Of a stretch of DNA of 64,000 nucleotides, positions 45,001 to 57,100 are shown in pieces. This DNA comes from Pyrenophora tritici-repentis. Taxonomy: Eukaryota; Ascomycota; Dothideomycetes; Pleosporales; Pleosporaceae. Position 1 is the first letter of the stretch; every line of letters begins with the position of its first letter. Location of the stretch: positions 7,254,001-7,318,000 of the forward strand of contig NC_089390.1 in the NCBI RefSeq assembly GCF_003171515.1, written 5' to 3'. The notes beneath the pieces were generated by a model. That model was not told the origin of the DNA. It saw nothing but the letters and a program-made list of their open reading frames with translations, and ran no database searches. The position numbers and the translations under genes were made by a program.

Positions 45001-46810
45001 ATGAGCGCTTTCAAGTTTCTATGGCTCGCCGTTTTGGCTATTGCGGCGCCTGTGGAGGAGCGATCGAAGAAGCCGAAGAGCTTCCTTAAGGTGCTGGGGA
45101 ATTCGACGTGGGTTATTGGTAATGATGTTTGGAATGTTACGCAGAATCGGCAGTATGCGAATAAGTTGATGTACAAGGGGAAGGATCGTGTTGGTCCGGC
45201 TGTGGGACACTACGTGAGCTACAGTACGTTGAATCCGACCAAATTACCGTACGAGATTAGCTGACAGTTCTCTCCTCTCGTGCAGATGGCGCTGCTTCGG
45301 ATCTTAATTGGACGTCTGCTGCAATTGTCGCACAGGATAGCAACTGGATAAATGTCAGATTTACGGCTAAAGAGGGCGACTTTCACTGGGTCATCCACGA
45401 TGGGCTTCCAGGCGCATACCAATACTTTGTGAACCACGCGCTTCCCACGCTGGGGGAATTCCGCACGCTCTGGCGCCTCGACAACACGTCTTTCACCCAT
45501 GGCCACACCAAGGTCAAGGACGGTGTACTACCCCCGCTATCCGAATACGCAAACGCGACCAATGTGCAGGACGAAACCTGGCAGAAAGCTGATGGCACGT
45601 TCCTGACAAAGTACGACTGGAGTGATTTTATTAGAGAGCAGACGTACTATGGTGTTTACGGAGATGAGGTCGGGAGCTGGTATCTGAGTCCGGGAAAAGA
45701 CCACTTCAATGGTGACCATCTAAAGCAAGAACTGATGGTACGCCTATCTATAGCCCTACCTATAGCACAAGCTGACTTGACTCAAAGATCCACCGCGAAT
45801 CCGAAACTGGCGACACCGTCCAACTAAATATGATTCATGGAACCCACTACATGGCCGTAGCAACCGATTCCTTCGCCGACAACAAAGTCTGGGGTCCCTG
45901 GCTCTGGTACCTGAACTCTGGGTCCAAGGCCGACGCAGCCGCACGTTGGAAACAGGAACTAGACGCCTGGCCATACAAGTGGTTCGACAATAAGGCGTAC
46001 CAGTCTCGTGGTAAGATTCAGGGGCGGCTTCGACTCAGCGATGGCAGACCGGCTGCCGGCGCCGCAGTCTTCCTAGGTGATAACCGCAATACCACTGTCT
46101 CTACACTAGACCAAGGCCAAGGATACTACTACACCACGTACGCCGATGCCGACGGGAAATTCAGCATACACGACATTCGCACGGGAACATACGCGCTATA
46201 CGCGTGGGGGAACGGCGGTGCGCTGGAAAACGTCATTTCCAACTTCACCCACAACGACGTTGTGATTCAGCAGGGCAAAAACACTAATCTCAAAGATCTC
46301 ACGTGGAAGGTTCCCGACTGCTCCAAGCGCATCTTCCAAATCGGAGACTTTGACCGCAAGAGTGATGGGTTTGGCCTCGCGGATCCGAGCAAGCCGTTTG
46401 AACACGCGCGCATCGCAAAGTGTCCGGCTAACCTGACCTACGCGGTTGGCAAGAGTGCCAGAAAAGACTGGTGCTTTGGCCAGTCGGTCGAGGGAACATG
46501 GACAGTTGTTTTCGAATCACGGACTGAGGCCCAGGCTAAGCTTACGCTTTCGCTCGCGGGTTTCTCGCAGGGGACCAGCGCCGATGTGCTGCTGAATGGG
46601 GTGCACGTGGGCAATATTACCAGTACAAGTTTGCTGAACAGTCAGGATACGTACCGTGGGGCTACGAGGGCGGGGGAGTGGAGACTATTAGAATTTGGGG
46701 TTGAGAAGGGAAAGTTGAAGAAGGGGGTGAATAAGTTGGATGTCAAGGTTACGAAGAGTACACGATGGAGGGGGTGGCTGTGGGATAGTGTTGTGTTGGA
46801 TGTGGTGTAA
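45001..46810 (+). CDS. Rhamnogalacturonan endolyase, polysaccharide lyase family 4
   Basis: Secreted enzyme that cleaves the rhamnogalacturonan I backbone of pectin by beta-elimination. Exons 45001-45223, 45286-45737 and 45788-46810 give 565 residues. The signal peptide is MSAFKFLWLAVLAIAAP. The N-terminal catalytic domain contains FHWVIHDGLPGAYQYFVNHA, GEFRTLWRLDN and KYDWSDFIREQTYYGVYGDE, with MIHGTHYMAVATDSFADNKV at its end. Then a fibronectin-like domain (GRPAAGAAVFLGDNRNTT, YYYTTYADADGKFSIHDIRT) and a C-terminal carbohydrate-binding-like jelly roll (IFQIGDFDRKSDGF, RWRGWLWDSVVLDVV). This three-domain order is that of PL4. Several N-glycosylation sites. Its stop lies 42 bp from that of the convergent dCMP deaminase. 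Confidence 0.93.
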
Positions 46811-46852
46811 GTGTACAACCAACAGCTTCGTCTTCTCGTTGCTTTTTTGTTT

Positions 46853-48054
46853 TCAATTGCTCAACGGCCGCACCAAGTTGTCGTCGGAGAGTAGTCCTCC
46901 TAGGGCACCAAGCATGCCCTGAAGCCTTTCCGACTCGATGCCTATGCTCAGATCCACCAACCCGCCAGCGGGAGGAGAGAACTGGCGCAGCGTCACACCA
47001 CACCTGGCGAGTGTAGCAGCAGACTGGTCGTCAACGACGTAGCCTTGATTATACACGACCTCTGTTATTCCAACTTGGGTGATCTTGGTAGCGCACGTCA
47101 GGCATGGGCACGTGTTGCAGTACAAAGTGGCACCCTCGCCGATGCGTTCGCGGCCGGCTTCAAGTAGGGCGTTTTCTTCGGCATGAAGGCAGATGCAGGC
47201 CGAGAGGCTACCCGACGTACCACTATTACAGCGTGCGCCTGGAGAACATGTCAGCATGGCTTCGCTTGTTGGTCCTTTTGTTCACGTACATCCGCCCTGG
47301 TTGCAGTTTGTGTTGCGGCGTGATGTGCCATTGTAGCCAGTGCTGATGATTCGTCTGTCCCTCACGATTACGGCACCTACTCTTCTCTTCATGCAGTTGC
47401 ACCTCATAGCCGCTAGACCGGCTATCATCATGAAGTATTGGTCCCAGTCTGGCCGCAAACGCGTGTCGTCCAGGAGGTTGACGGCGCGTATGGCTTCATG
47501 TAGGGAGGCCAACGAAGCCGAGTTGTTGAGGAGCTTCAGCTGGGCTCGCTGGAATAGGCCACATAGTCCCGTATTGGGCGCGTAGAGATGCTCGTCGTTC
47601 TTGAGGACAAAAGCCTCGAGATCAGGTTCTGGGAGCTGCTTGGCTGCACAGACGCGCTGGAATCTCTTCCAGCGCACCATCAAGGGTGCATCTACGCTGA
47701 CGAGAAGGAAGAAGGGGCGGATGAGGAGCTGGTTCACTACGGCATCGTCCCAGACGCCTGTCATGACCCAGCGCTCTCTCCATCTCAACGTCACGTGTGC
47801 GCTCAGCGAGTCTACATTCTGGAAGTTGTGTTCTGGGCTAACACCCAGTTCTTCGGCCGAGGGGAACGGATTACCCGTCGGAGGGGTGGTAGGAATAGTG
47901 GTAGCTGTCGGAGCTAGGTGTATGCGTGTGAAGCCATGCTGCTCAACGAGGTATGAGGCTATCGACGACTTGCCGGCACATATTCCTACGGCGAGTCAGC
48001 GAAGCAGCAGACACATCCGGGCAGCTTCTTGCCTCCGCACAATCCAATCAACAT
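46853..48054 (-). CDS. DCD1: Deoxycytidylate (dCMP) deaminase with N-terminal P-loop domain
   Basis: Converts dCMP to dUMP for thymidylate synthesis; zinc enzyme. Exons 48054-48033, 47985-47290 and 47238-46853 give 367 residues. The N-terminal half resembles a dephospho-CoA-kinase-like P-loop (MLIGLCGGICAGKSSIASYL), as in other fungal DCD1 proteins, then THVTLRWRERW-like text (residues AHVTLRWRERW) and FFLLVSVDAP. The deaminase half has HAEEN (zinc His258, catalytic Glu260) and CPCLTC (zinc Cys285 and Cys288), plus KRRVGAVIV and STGYNGT. The first exon is only 22 bp and its intron (47986-48032) uses a GC donor, GCAAGA; without it the P-loop is lost. Divergent from ATG7, 441 bp apart. Confidence 0.93.
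47986..48032 (-). other. GC-AG intron in DCD1
   Basis: Donor GGAG|GCAAGA, branch CTGAC, acceptor CGTAG. Joining gives CGGICAGKSS, an intact P-loop. Confidence 0.85.
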
Positions 48055-48495
48055 GGCGAAACGAGGTTGTGTAGGCAAACATGCTGGCGGCGGTGAGTTG
48101 GATGTAAGAGCTTCATGTTTAGCGTGTTGGCGGCTGCAGGAACACGGCACGGCGGGAACCCCCACCTGTCTGGACGCATGACACGAACGGCGCGGGGCCC
48201 AAGTAGCTGGAGCCCGCCATAGGCATCACATTCACTCTCAGGCGCTCGTTCCTGGCCACTTGACCTTGTCTTACCTGGTGCCTGGTGCCTGTGACTGTGG
48301 ACGTCATCGCCTGCTAAATCTCAATATACTTTTGATGGTTGGTTGCCGCGACATATTCCAGTCCATTCCCATACCTAACCTCATCGCCCAATACCCCACT
48401 AGTACCATGGTACAGTCGACTCAACGAGCCTCACAATCCAACTGCTCTCAAATAACTTCAAACAATTAGAACGACCTACTAAACAACTACACAAC
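48055..48495. promoter_or_regulatory. DCD1/ATG7 divergent promoter region
   Basis: 441 bp between divergent starts. The ATG7 side has a C/A-rich leader without a TATA box, as usual for housekeeping genes. No other feature seen. Confidence 0.5.
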
Positions 48496-50786
48496 ATGGC
48501 GACGCTCAAGTTTGCGCCCTGGCTGAGTGACGTCGACGTGCAATTCTACGCCGCCCTCGCGCATATCAAGATTAACCATGATAAGCTCGACGACTCGGCG
48601 CGCAAGGTCCTCGGCTTATACGAGGTGCGCCCTAGCGAGCACTCGTCGCGCTCCATGCGCGTCCAGATACATCCAAACGCCCTCACATCGGACGAGTATG
48701 ATATGCGCACCTGGAGTAGGAGTTATGATTGACAGTAACCAGGACACCCCCTAATTTCTGCCGCGCCGAAGGCATTATTAAAAACTGTAATACCATAGAA
48801 GACTACAAGAACCTCGATCGCGCTGCGATTCTCGATCGATGCGCCCAGACGGTAGACTCAGATGTGTCTGTTAAACTTATAGTCTGCTAATGTAGTCAGA
48901 TATGGGATGCGATTCACGACGGCTCCATATACGAATGCCCCTCGCTCCTCTCGTCGTTTACCGCCATCATCTTTGCCAACCTCAAAAAGTACAAGTTCAC
49001 ATACCACTTTGGCTTTCCTGCCATACAGTCAGACCCACCATGGAAACAAGTGGGAGAGGCGACAAGGCTACAGGCTAGGGAGACTACGTATCTCGTAGAC
49101 GCGGTGCAGACGTGGCGATACAGCTCCGATGTGCGCCAAAGAGGCTTCTTTCTGGCAAAGCGCATACGAGGCGGCGGCGACGCGGAGGAGCGACCAAAGA
49201 CGCCAGTATCGCCGCTGGAAGAGTTTGGCTACACGTGGACTATTGGAAGGCTGGAGGCATATGAGAAGGGCTTCTTCGAAAAGGTCGATAGTCAGGATCG
49301 CTTTATTTGCTTCGCGGACCCCTCCACGTACGAGACGAACCCGGGGTGGCCGCTTCGCAACCTGCTCATACTCATGCGACATCGATGGCATCTGAACGAT
49401 GCTCAGATCATGTGCTATCGCGATACGCATACGCGACGCGACCAGCCGAACTCCTTGATCCTGCAACTCCACTCCGATCCTGCGCCCGAATCCGCGCCCA
49501 TGTCGCCTGTGTCGGAACGGTCAGACCGGTCACAGGCGCCGAAGCTACCAAAGGTGACGGGCTGGGAGAGGACAGAGGCGGGAAAGCTCACGTCTCGCAA
49601 CGTTGACCTGTCAGAGTACATGGACGAGAGAAAACTGGCGGATCAGGCTGTGGACCTGAATCTTAAGCTGATCAAGTGGCGCATTGCTCCTACCATTGAC
49701 CTGGATGTTATCAAAAACTGTAAATGCTTGCTGCTTGGAGCGGGTACCCTGGGCACATATGTCTCGCGAACGCTCATGGGATGGGGCGTGAGGAAAATCA
49801 CCTTCATCGACAACGCGACTGTCAGTTTCTCAAACCCAGTGCGACAACCGCTATTCAACTTCAAAGACTGCATACAGGGTGGAGCGAAGAAGGCGGAACG
49901 CGCAGCCGAAGCACTCGAGGAGATCTACCCAGGTGTAGATGCAACTGGCCATGTCATGGAAGTCCCCATGCTAGGCCACCCAATGACGGACCCAGCAAAG
50001 ACGAAGCTCGAGTTTGAAAAACTCCAGCAGCTCATTAGTGAGCACGACGCCATCTTCCTCCTCATGGACACGCGAGAGAGCAGATGGCTACCAACTGTCA
50101 TGGGCAAAGCTCACGGCAAAATCGTCCTCAACGCCGCCCTGGGCTTTGACACGTACGTTGTCATGCGGCATGGTCTGAAAGCCACACAAGAAGGTGAAGC
50201 AGAGCTAGGATGTTACTTTTGCAACGACGTCGTTGCGCCCGCAGACGTATGTCATCACATTCTTCTCTCTGAAACCCCCATACTAACTCCAAATCAGTCC
50301 CTAAGTAACGCGACTCTCGACCAACAATGCACCGTCACCCGCCCTGGCGTGGCACCCCTCGCCTCCAGCCTCTTAGTCGAACTTCTAATCTCTATACTTC
50401 AACATCCACACAAAGCCCGCGCTGCACCCCCTTCCCAAACCACCAAACCAACCTCATCCCACCCCGCCCTCCCCCCTCCTTTCCAACACCCTCTAGGCAT
50501 CATCCCTCACACTATCCGCGGCTACCTCTCCACCTTCTCCAATCTGCAGGTCGAAGGCAAACCATACGACTGCTGCTCTGCGTGCAGTGAACGTGTGCTA
50601 GAGGCGTATGAAAAGGATCCTTGGGCGTTTGTGCAAAGAGCGCTTGACGAGAGGGGGTGGGTGGAGGAGATGAGTGGATTGAAGGAGGTGCAGAGACGGG
50701 CGGATGAAGCGGAGGGAGATTTGGATTGGGATGAGGAGGGCGAAGGAGAGGGCGGGGGGTTGGAGGAGGAGGGCGAGTTATTGTGA
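48496..50786 (+). CDS. ATG7: Autophagy E1-like activating enzyme Atg7
   Basis: Activates Atg8 and Atg12 for autophagosome formation, in the cytosol. Exons 48496-48695, 48743-48851, 48900-50246 and 50298-50786 give 714 residues. The N-terminal domain begins [20 protein letters not shown] and has [20 protein letters not shown] and [11 protein letters not shown]. The adenylation domain has the ATP loop [12 protein letters not shown] (about residue 383), [18 protein letters not shown] and [13 protein letters not shown]. The catalytic cysteine is Cys563 in [11 protein letters not shown]. Zinc-site cysteines appear in CYFC and CCSAC. The last intron (50247-50297, GTATGT...TACTAAC...ATCAG) is 51 bp without a stop; retention would insert 17 residues just before the active-site loop. 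The C-terminus is strongly acidic. Confidence 0.96.
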
Positions 50787-53700
50787 CAGTTATGGAAGAG
50801 GTTCTGGGCCAAGGGGAGGTGGCGGTGGAGATGGATTAGGTGGTTGACGTGGCCCTCGGCTTGGTTTTGGGGGGCTTGAGTCGTATGTTGACCCATATAT
50901 GTATTCACTTATTATTATCACATGAACGTCATCGTGTTTGATGTTTTTGGGGGTTTTTTGGTGCAAGGAAACAATTAACATCAACGTTTTGCATGAAGAT
51001 TTTTAATCCTTTTCTCCCACTGAAATGCGGTATATGGGAGCTAAACTCCGTCTTCTTCATTGCAACTTCCAGTCAGTATTTCTACATGCAATGATCGAGC
51101 CAGAGAAACACATAGGGTGCTGTCTACAGTGTTTTTATTGCCCAAAGGCTTCCACATCGTCGCTTTTCGTTGTGTATATTTCTGGTTTCTTCAAGCTTCT
51201 CTCATGCGGACGGGATAATCATGTTTTAGCTAAGGTGAAAAAAAAACTGTCCCATAGTTCTCAAGGCTGTTATTTTAGAAATAGTACGTGAGAAGAAGAT
51301 GAGGTAAAGGTAAAGAATGAGGAAAGAAGGAAGGAAGGAAGGAAGGAAGGAAAGAGAACACATCAAATATCTGCTCAACCAGTTTTTATTTAGCTGCAAC
51401 ACAGCAGAAGCGGGGGAAAGACATGAGCATTAGGATTGTAGTTTTAGTACAGCCGCACAGGAAGATAGAAAAGAACAGGAACATGAGGAAAAGCATACCT
51501 CGTTGCTGGGGCAGTTTCAGTGATTGATGTCGTCGTATTCATTTTTTATTATAAATGGAAAGAAGAAAGAGAAGAGAGGGATGGAGGGAAGGTACTGATA
51601 GTCGTGTTGGTGTGGCTTTTATAGATAGTTTCTGGGCGTACGTGAAACGGAGGAGGGGAACGAAGAAACATCTACGTGTTCGCAGTTAATCTTAGTACAA
51701 CTTACAAGAAGAGGAAGATAGCAGAACACTCATAGACAGTGTAGAAATCTGTTTTCAAAAGTTTGTCATGAGGAGGCTGCAGTGGTATTTTTTTTACTAT
51801 CGTGCGTGGGCTTTTATACAACACCAGCGGAAAGAAAGAGTGGTCATTGTCCTTTTGTACACTGTTTTTGAATGCATAGGCATAGAGGGAAGCAGGACAT
51901 CGCGAGCTGCTGGTAGAATTTTGAAATTCCGAAATTTTGGGAGTGGGAAATGAGGGATTGGACATTTGAACGCTGCGAGAAGGATATTTTTGATTCAGTG
52001 GTCTTATAAAGCGCAGAGGGGTGAGAATCATACATTAGAATATCAGACAATCGCTTTTTTTCCAGAAATATGTAGGTAGAAGAGAGCGGGAGCTTTCGTT
52101 TGCTTTGCCCAAGGTTGTTTCTGTCAAGCGTCAAGGTTGGGGAGAATCATCATGTCGTATTAGAGCTATCGGGAAGAGGTCTATATACACAGTGGGAGGA
52201 GAGAAGGAGCTAGGCCGTAAGGATACTAGCGGGTAAATGGGTGGCTGTCTGGTTGCCCAAAGAGGAGCCAAGGGATAAGCCCTATGGCCGACAGTTTCCA
52301 GTCTTTATCAATTCCCGGCGGCGAGATAGCCAGCATCAAACTTATCGTTTGTGAGTTTAGAAAAAGGTTGGAAAAGGACGAAAAGGCCATACGCGACGAG
52401 AGTAGTATTTTTTTTTAAAAAATGAAAGGTAGGGAGGAAAGAAGGAAGCTTTCATGTATTTTGAGCATAGAATCTTTTTAGTGTTCCCACAGTTTTGGGT
52501 GGTAAGAAACACAGTATTGAGGATATGATTGGGGTTTTAGAAAAGGGAAGGAAAGAGAGGGAAAGCTATCGGATCGCTCTGTCCTCTTTTTGGGGTGTAG
52601 AGCGGGAAAGAAGAGGAGGAAGACTTTATCGAAACCGGCGGTTAAACTGTTGGTTTTTTGTATTCGAGAAGTGAGATAGCCGACTTCCTGTTACGCTGCT
52701 GCACTGTTTATACCAGGTTGGCAAAGGGAGGGAAGAACTATGATACCTTCGCTGCCTTCTTTCCTCGTATAAGGCAACAGAGAACAGGGAAAAGCTCTTA
52801 TTTTGGTTTATATATCAACTTTGGCGTTTCTTCATTGTCGTGAGTGCAAACATGCCATGAATTTTTAGGCTTTACAAGTTTTAGGTCCTACAAAGGACCA
52901 GGGGAAGATCATGAAGTGTAACTGCGGTGGTTTTGAGTAAGGGAAGAGACGGAGGAGGAAGTAAATACATCGACAGCAGATGGAGGTTTTTGGAAAGAGG
53001 GCTTTTTGCAGATTGGAGTAAGGAGGAGCAAAGGAGGGAAGGAGACGGGGTGTGGTTTAAATACACATCCCCTAGCGCAGCTCCGAGCCATAATCGCAAC
53101 ACTCCAGCATTTTAAGAAACACATCAGCTTCCTCATAGGCTCATTGATGGAGCAGGGATGCATGCATATTTCCGGAAAACCGAACAATTTTGGAGTATGA
53201 TATTTTGGAAGCTGGGTAAGGTCTAGAAGGTAGAAGAGAAGGAAGGATGGAAAAGAGGGCATTTATGTAAAATCCACGGCAGATCCGAGCTATAGAAAGT
53301 ATGTCGGTGAGTTTTGGGAAACGAAACGCCTTGGCTGTAACCTTGTTGAGCTTTTCGGAAAACAGAGACACATCATCCGGCGACCTGAGCATTTTGAAAG
53401 ATAACATTTTAGAAAGTTTGATGGAGAGAGTCAGGAAGGTGAAGAAAGGAAAGAGGAGGACAGAGGGTTCATATATTGCTAGGCATGTCTGAGGATCTCT
53501 CTATCACACTGGTCTCTGCGTTTTTTTGGGAGAAGAAGAATACATAGATAGCGTAAAACCCGGTAAGCATGAGAGGAGATTATGGGCATTTTCGAACTAC
53601 TCTGCAGCCTTGCTTCATGTAATTGTTCATTTTCTTTCGTTTTGGAATGTATGACGAGAATTACGATATTGAATATCCGCAGGAAGCCACGACATAATGT

Positions 53701-54127
53701 ATGCAGCTCGTCATTTTGGTAATCTTAATTTTCTGCTTTTCCCTGTTCTCATGGAAATTGTGTCTGGAATCTTTTAAGCAATTGAGTTGTTTGGTACCTA
53801 CTATAGTGTAGATTACACAGCATTCAGAGTTTTAGAGTAAGCGTTTTGTGCAAAAGTGGTGTCATGATCGGAAGCGGTTTGACCTTAAGACACGTACCAT
53901 TTGCCCTAGGATTTCGAGAAAAGAATGATAGAAGTAATAGGGGAGAGGAGGAGATGATCAGAGAAGTCAACAAACAAAACAACCAACATTTGAGGCGTAG
54001 ATGTTGATTGACTGGCTCATTTCTTAGGGCTACAGTTTGTTTGTTTGAGTTGATGAGACTGAAGAGCCAATTTTTGGTTGGTTGATTGATTGAATATTGA
54101 TAGACTTAAGGTTCTGAAGGGACGTTT
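50787..54127. other. Gene-free purine-rich tract, left of the hAT gene
   Basis: About 3.3 kb. From roughly 51.2 kb the plus strand is visibly rich in A and G, with many GGAAGGAA, GAGGAAG and AAAGAG words and a (GGAA)n microsatellite near 51329-51352. ORFs on either strand are short. A similar composition resumes at 57.4-58.2 kb, beyond the transposase gene. Near 54.03-54.11 kb the text TTTGTTTGTTTGAGTT...GAGCCAA resembles the reverse complement of sequence near 57.22-57.25 kb. Confidence 0.55.
51329..51352 (+). repeat. (GGAA)n microsatellite
   Basis: About six consecutive GGAA units in the purine-rich tract. Confidence 0.85.
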
Positions 54128-57100
54128 CTATGACAATTCTGCAGGCGGCTCTTCCCACGTTCCTATCGCAAACTCTTCCGTGAGCTCCTCATCAGTATGC
54201 TTTGCTGCTGTTGTCGTGCTTGGTGTTGTAAAACCTGCACGAGTCCACCGTTGCAAGCACACCAAAGCAGCCAGTAACTGCGCGCCAATTTTCCGCCTTT
54301 GTGGCTCAATTATATCGCCAGTTCCCGCAAAAACGCGCTCACAATCAGAGCTGGAGGCGGGTATAGTCAACACGTCGATCGCCAATCGTGAAAGATGTGG
54401 ATACTTCGGCTTCAACGATAACCAGTACTGTACAGCTGTTGGACCCTCCTTGTGTTGATCAGACGTCCACATAGGCTCTTTTAACCAGCTATCGTACTCA
54501 TCCTCCACCTCCAATGTATGCTCGCCGTCCTCATCTAGTATAGCGTCGATAGCGTCGTCAAAGCTGCTCATGGTAGGTTTTGGCGCAGGGGTTGGTGTTG
54601 TGGCAGCAGCGGCAGGCTTGTAGGCAGCCCAAACCCGCAGAAACTTCGCGTGCGCGGTGCTCAATTGTGTAGGTTTGTCGCGCCAGAAGCGCTTAGAGTA
54701 TGTTTTATATCGTGGATGTAGTGCCGTAGCTGCGTAGTAAATGGGACTTTGGAGGATCTTAGTAAAGTAATTGCTCGCTTTTCGCCTCGCGGCTCGCAGG
54801 TTGATCGGGATGTGATCTTCGGGCGCCTCAGATGGCTCGTGGTTGACCGATTCGTATGGCCGAAGGCGTGCATCCAGCTCAGTTATCACACTCTCAAATA
54901 CTGGGATGACCTCGTAGAGTGCGCCAAAACGGCCACACTTGCCGCGGCCTTGGAGGCGATCTGTAGCAAACTTGAGCGGCTGCAGTATCGCCATGTACTC
55001 AGTAATCACCGCCCAGTCAGCCGCCGTAAGGCCGTCTGACCTCATCCACCGCGGCACATCAGGCAGCTTGTTTCCTCTAATAGCTGCCTGTTCGTCAGCC
55101 TGTTCAGTCTCGCGAATGTGGTACGTGGCGTATGCGTTGATAGCTTGTTGGAGCTGAACTCCGCGCTTAAAGCAGTCGTAATAGCTGTTCCAACGTGTAA
55201 CACACGGCTTAATTGGCTCGCGAGTGCCGCCGCTGGCGCCTGTGGGCATGCTGTTAACTGCCTCGCGTTGGCAATCTTCAAAAATACTCCACTGCTTCGG
55301 CGTGTTGATGTAGTTGATAATATCAAGATACACGCCAAGCGGTCCTTCTTTCCGCCACTCCTTCATGTAAAAATCCTCCATCTTTGTGTTCTCCAGGGCG
55401 TTGTTATACGCGTCAGCATCCCTCCCGAACATAATCGTTTGGCCAACAAGGTTAAGTATGTGGCAAGCGCAGCGGAGGCGGCGATCGGAGGCAGAAAAGT
55501 GGTACATCGCGGCGAGTTTGTTAACAGCGGTGTCGTTATTGTAAGCGTTATCGAGCACAAAGTAGCCGAGTTTGCTGCGATTAATGCTGAAGGATTGCAG
55601 GATTTTGGTTACAGCGTCAGCTATCGCCTCACCAGTGTGGGCACCCACCAGCTGCGGCAGCGCGATGGGTAGGTCAACTATCGCGCCCTTACTGTTGGCG
55701 TAGTGAGCAACTACAGAAAAGAAGCCACGTTTGCCGCCTTTTGTCGTCCACCCATCGAAGCTTATATGTACCTTGCTCTCGGCTTCAGCCAACGCGCGCA
55801 CCACCTGAGGCCGTAGCCAACTGTACAACCTCATCACGAACGCTGACACGCTGTTATGAGACCTCCATAACGCCGCCTCTGCCTCAGGATTAGCAAGCCT
55901 GATCATCTTGCGAAAAGCCGGCGTCTCAAACTCGCGGAGTGGTCTGTTGTTGTCGACCAGCCAGAGCGCAGCTGCCTGCCGAAATTCTTGTACGTCGAAG
56001 TTTCCTATAGTCTTGTACGCCTCTAGACTAAATTTGACACCGCTTAGAGCTGCCTGACGAAGTGATTGTTGTCCATGTTTGCGGAGAGGTTTGCTTAGGA
56101 TTGGACCATCTTTGCTGAGCCGATGACCAGGTTTATCAAGCTGGAGGTGCCCGTTGGCGGCAGTGGTTGACTTCGTTACTCGGTGTACACCATTAGGTAG
56201 CTTATGAATATGACAGTACTTGCACACAAAGTACAACTCATCTGGGTGGTGAGTACCCTCCTTCCAGACACGCCAGCCGTGTTGAAAAATCCAGCTTGCC
56301 TTGCCTCGTGGAGTGCTCAGCGGCGCGACAAACCCCTTTAATCGCGACCAATCGACGCCCTCAAAGTCGCGAAAATCGACGCTCACAGCGCTATCCTCCT
56401 CCACCGAAGCCTCAGTGGCAGCGCTAGAGAAAGCTAAAGGCTGTACAATAGAGTCCTCTGGCTTATCAAACATTAACTGCGACTCCCAGGCTGGCTCATC
56501 AGTGAGCCGAGAGGCTTGTGAGGCAGCCAAAATAGGCAGTGGTGATGCCCGCCGAGGGCGCTCCTCGGGTTGTTGTACAGGCTTACATGGCGGTTCAATA
56601 GCCCGTGTGGGCGGCTCGATAACTTGTGTAGGCGGCTCTGTAGGCGGATCCGGCGTACTTTCTGGCAGCTCTATCGGCTGGGTTGGCTGGCTGCCGTCAC
56701 CCAACAGCGCTTTGAGCGTAGGTTTGCGCGTACGTTGTGCTCGCTTGAAGGGAGTATCAGCTTCTTCGGCAGCCTCGGGCTTGCGTTTTGCTGGTATAGA
56801 GGGCATGGATAAGGCTAAAAGTAAGCCGGAGCCGCGAGAAAGTAAGGTGTTGTTAAATGTTATAAGCCTGATGTCAGTAGCACTAGGAATAGAACATGTG
56901 TGAATCGTGTTGTGTATTGTGCTACAGGAATTGAGATCTATGTCTCTGCCAGCTAGCGTTGTGGGCGCTAAGCCTCGTACGTACTAGCCTGGAGTGAGTG
57001 AGAGATGGGATGGAACCTAGGTCATATAACTTACACGCGAGTAGGCTTAGTAAGCAAGATCCAACACTAAGAATTCGTCGTTGAGCAGCTATCCCAGAGG

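Noticed and set aside
55118..55672. 184-codon plus-strand ORF
   Set aside because: Opposite strand of the hAT transposase with no domain of its own.
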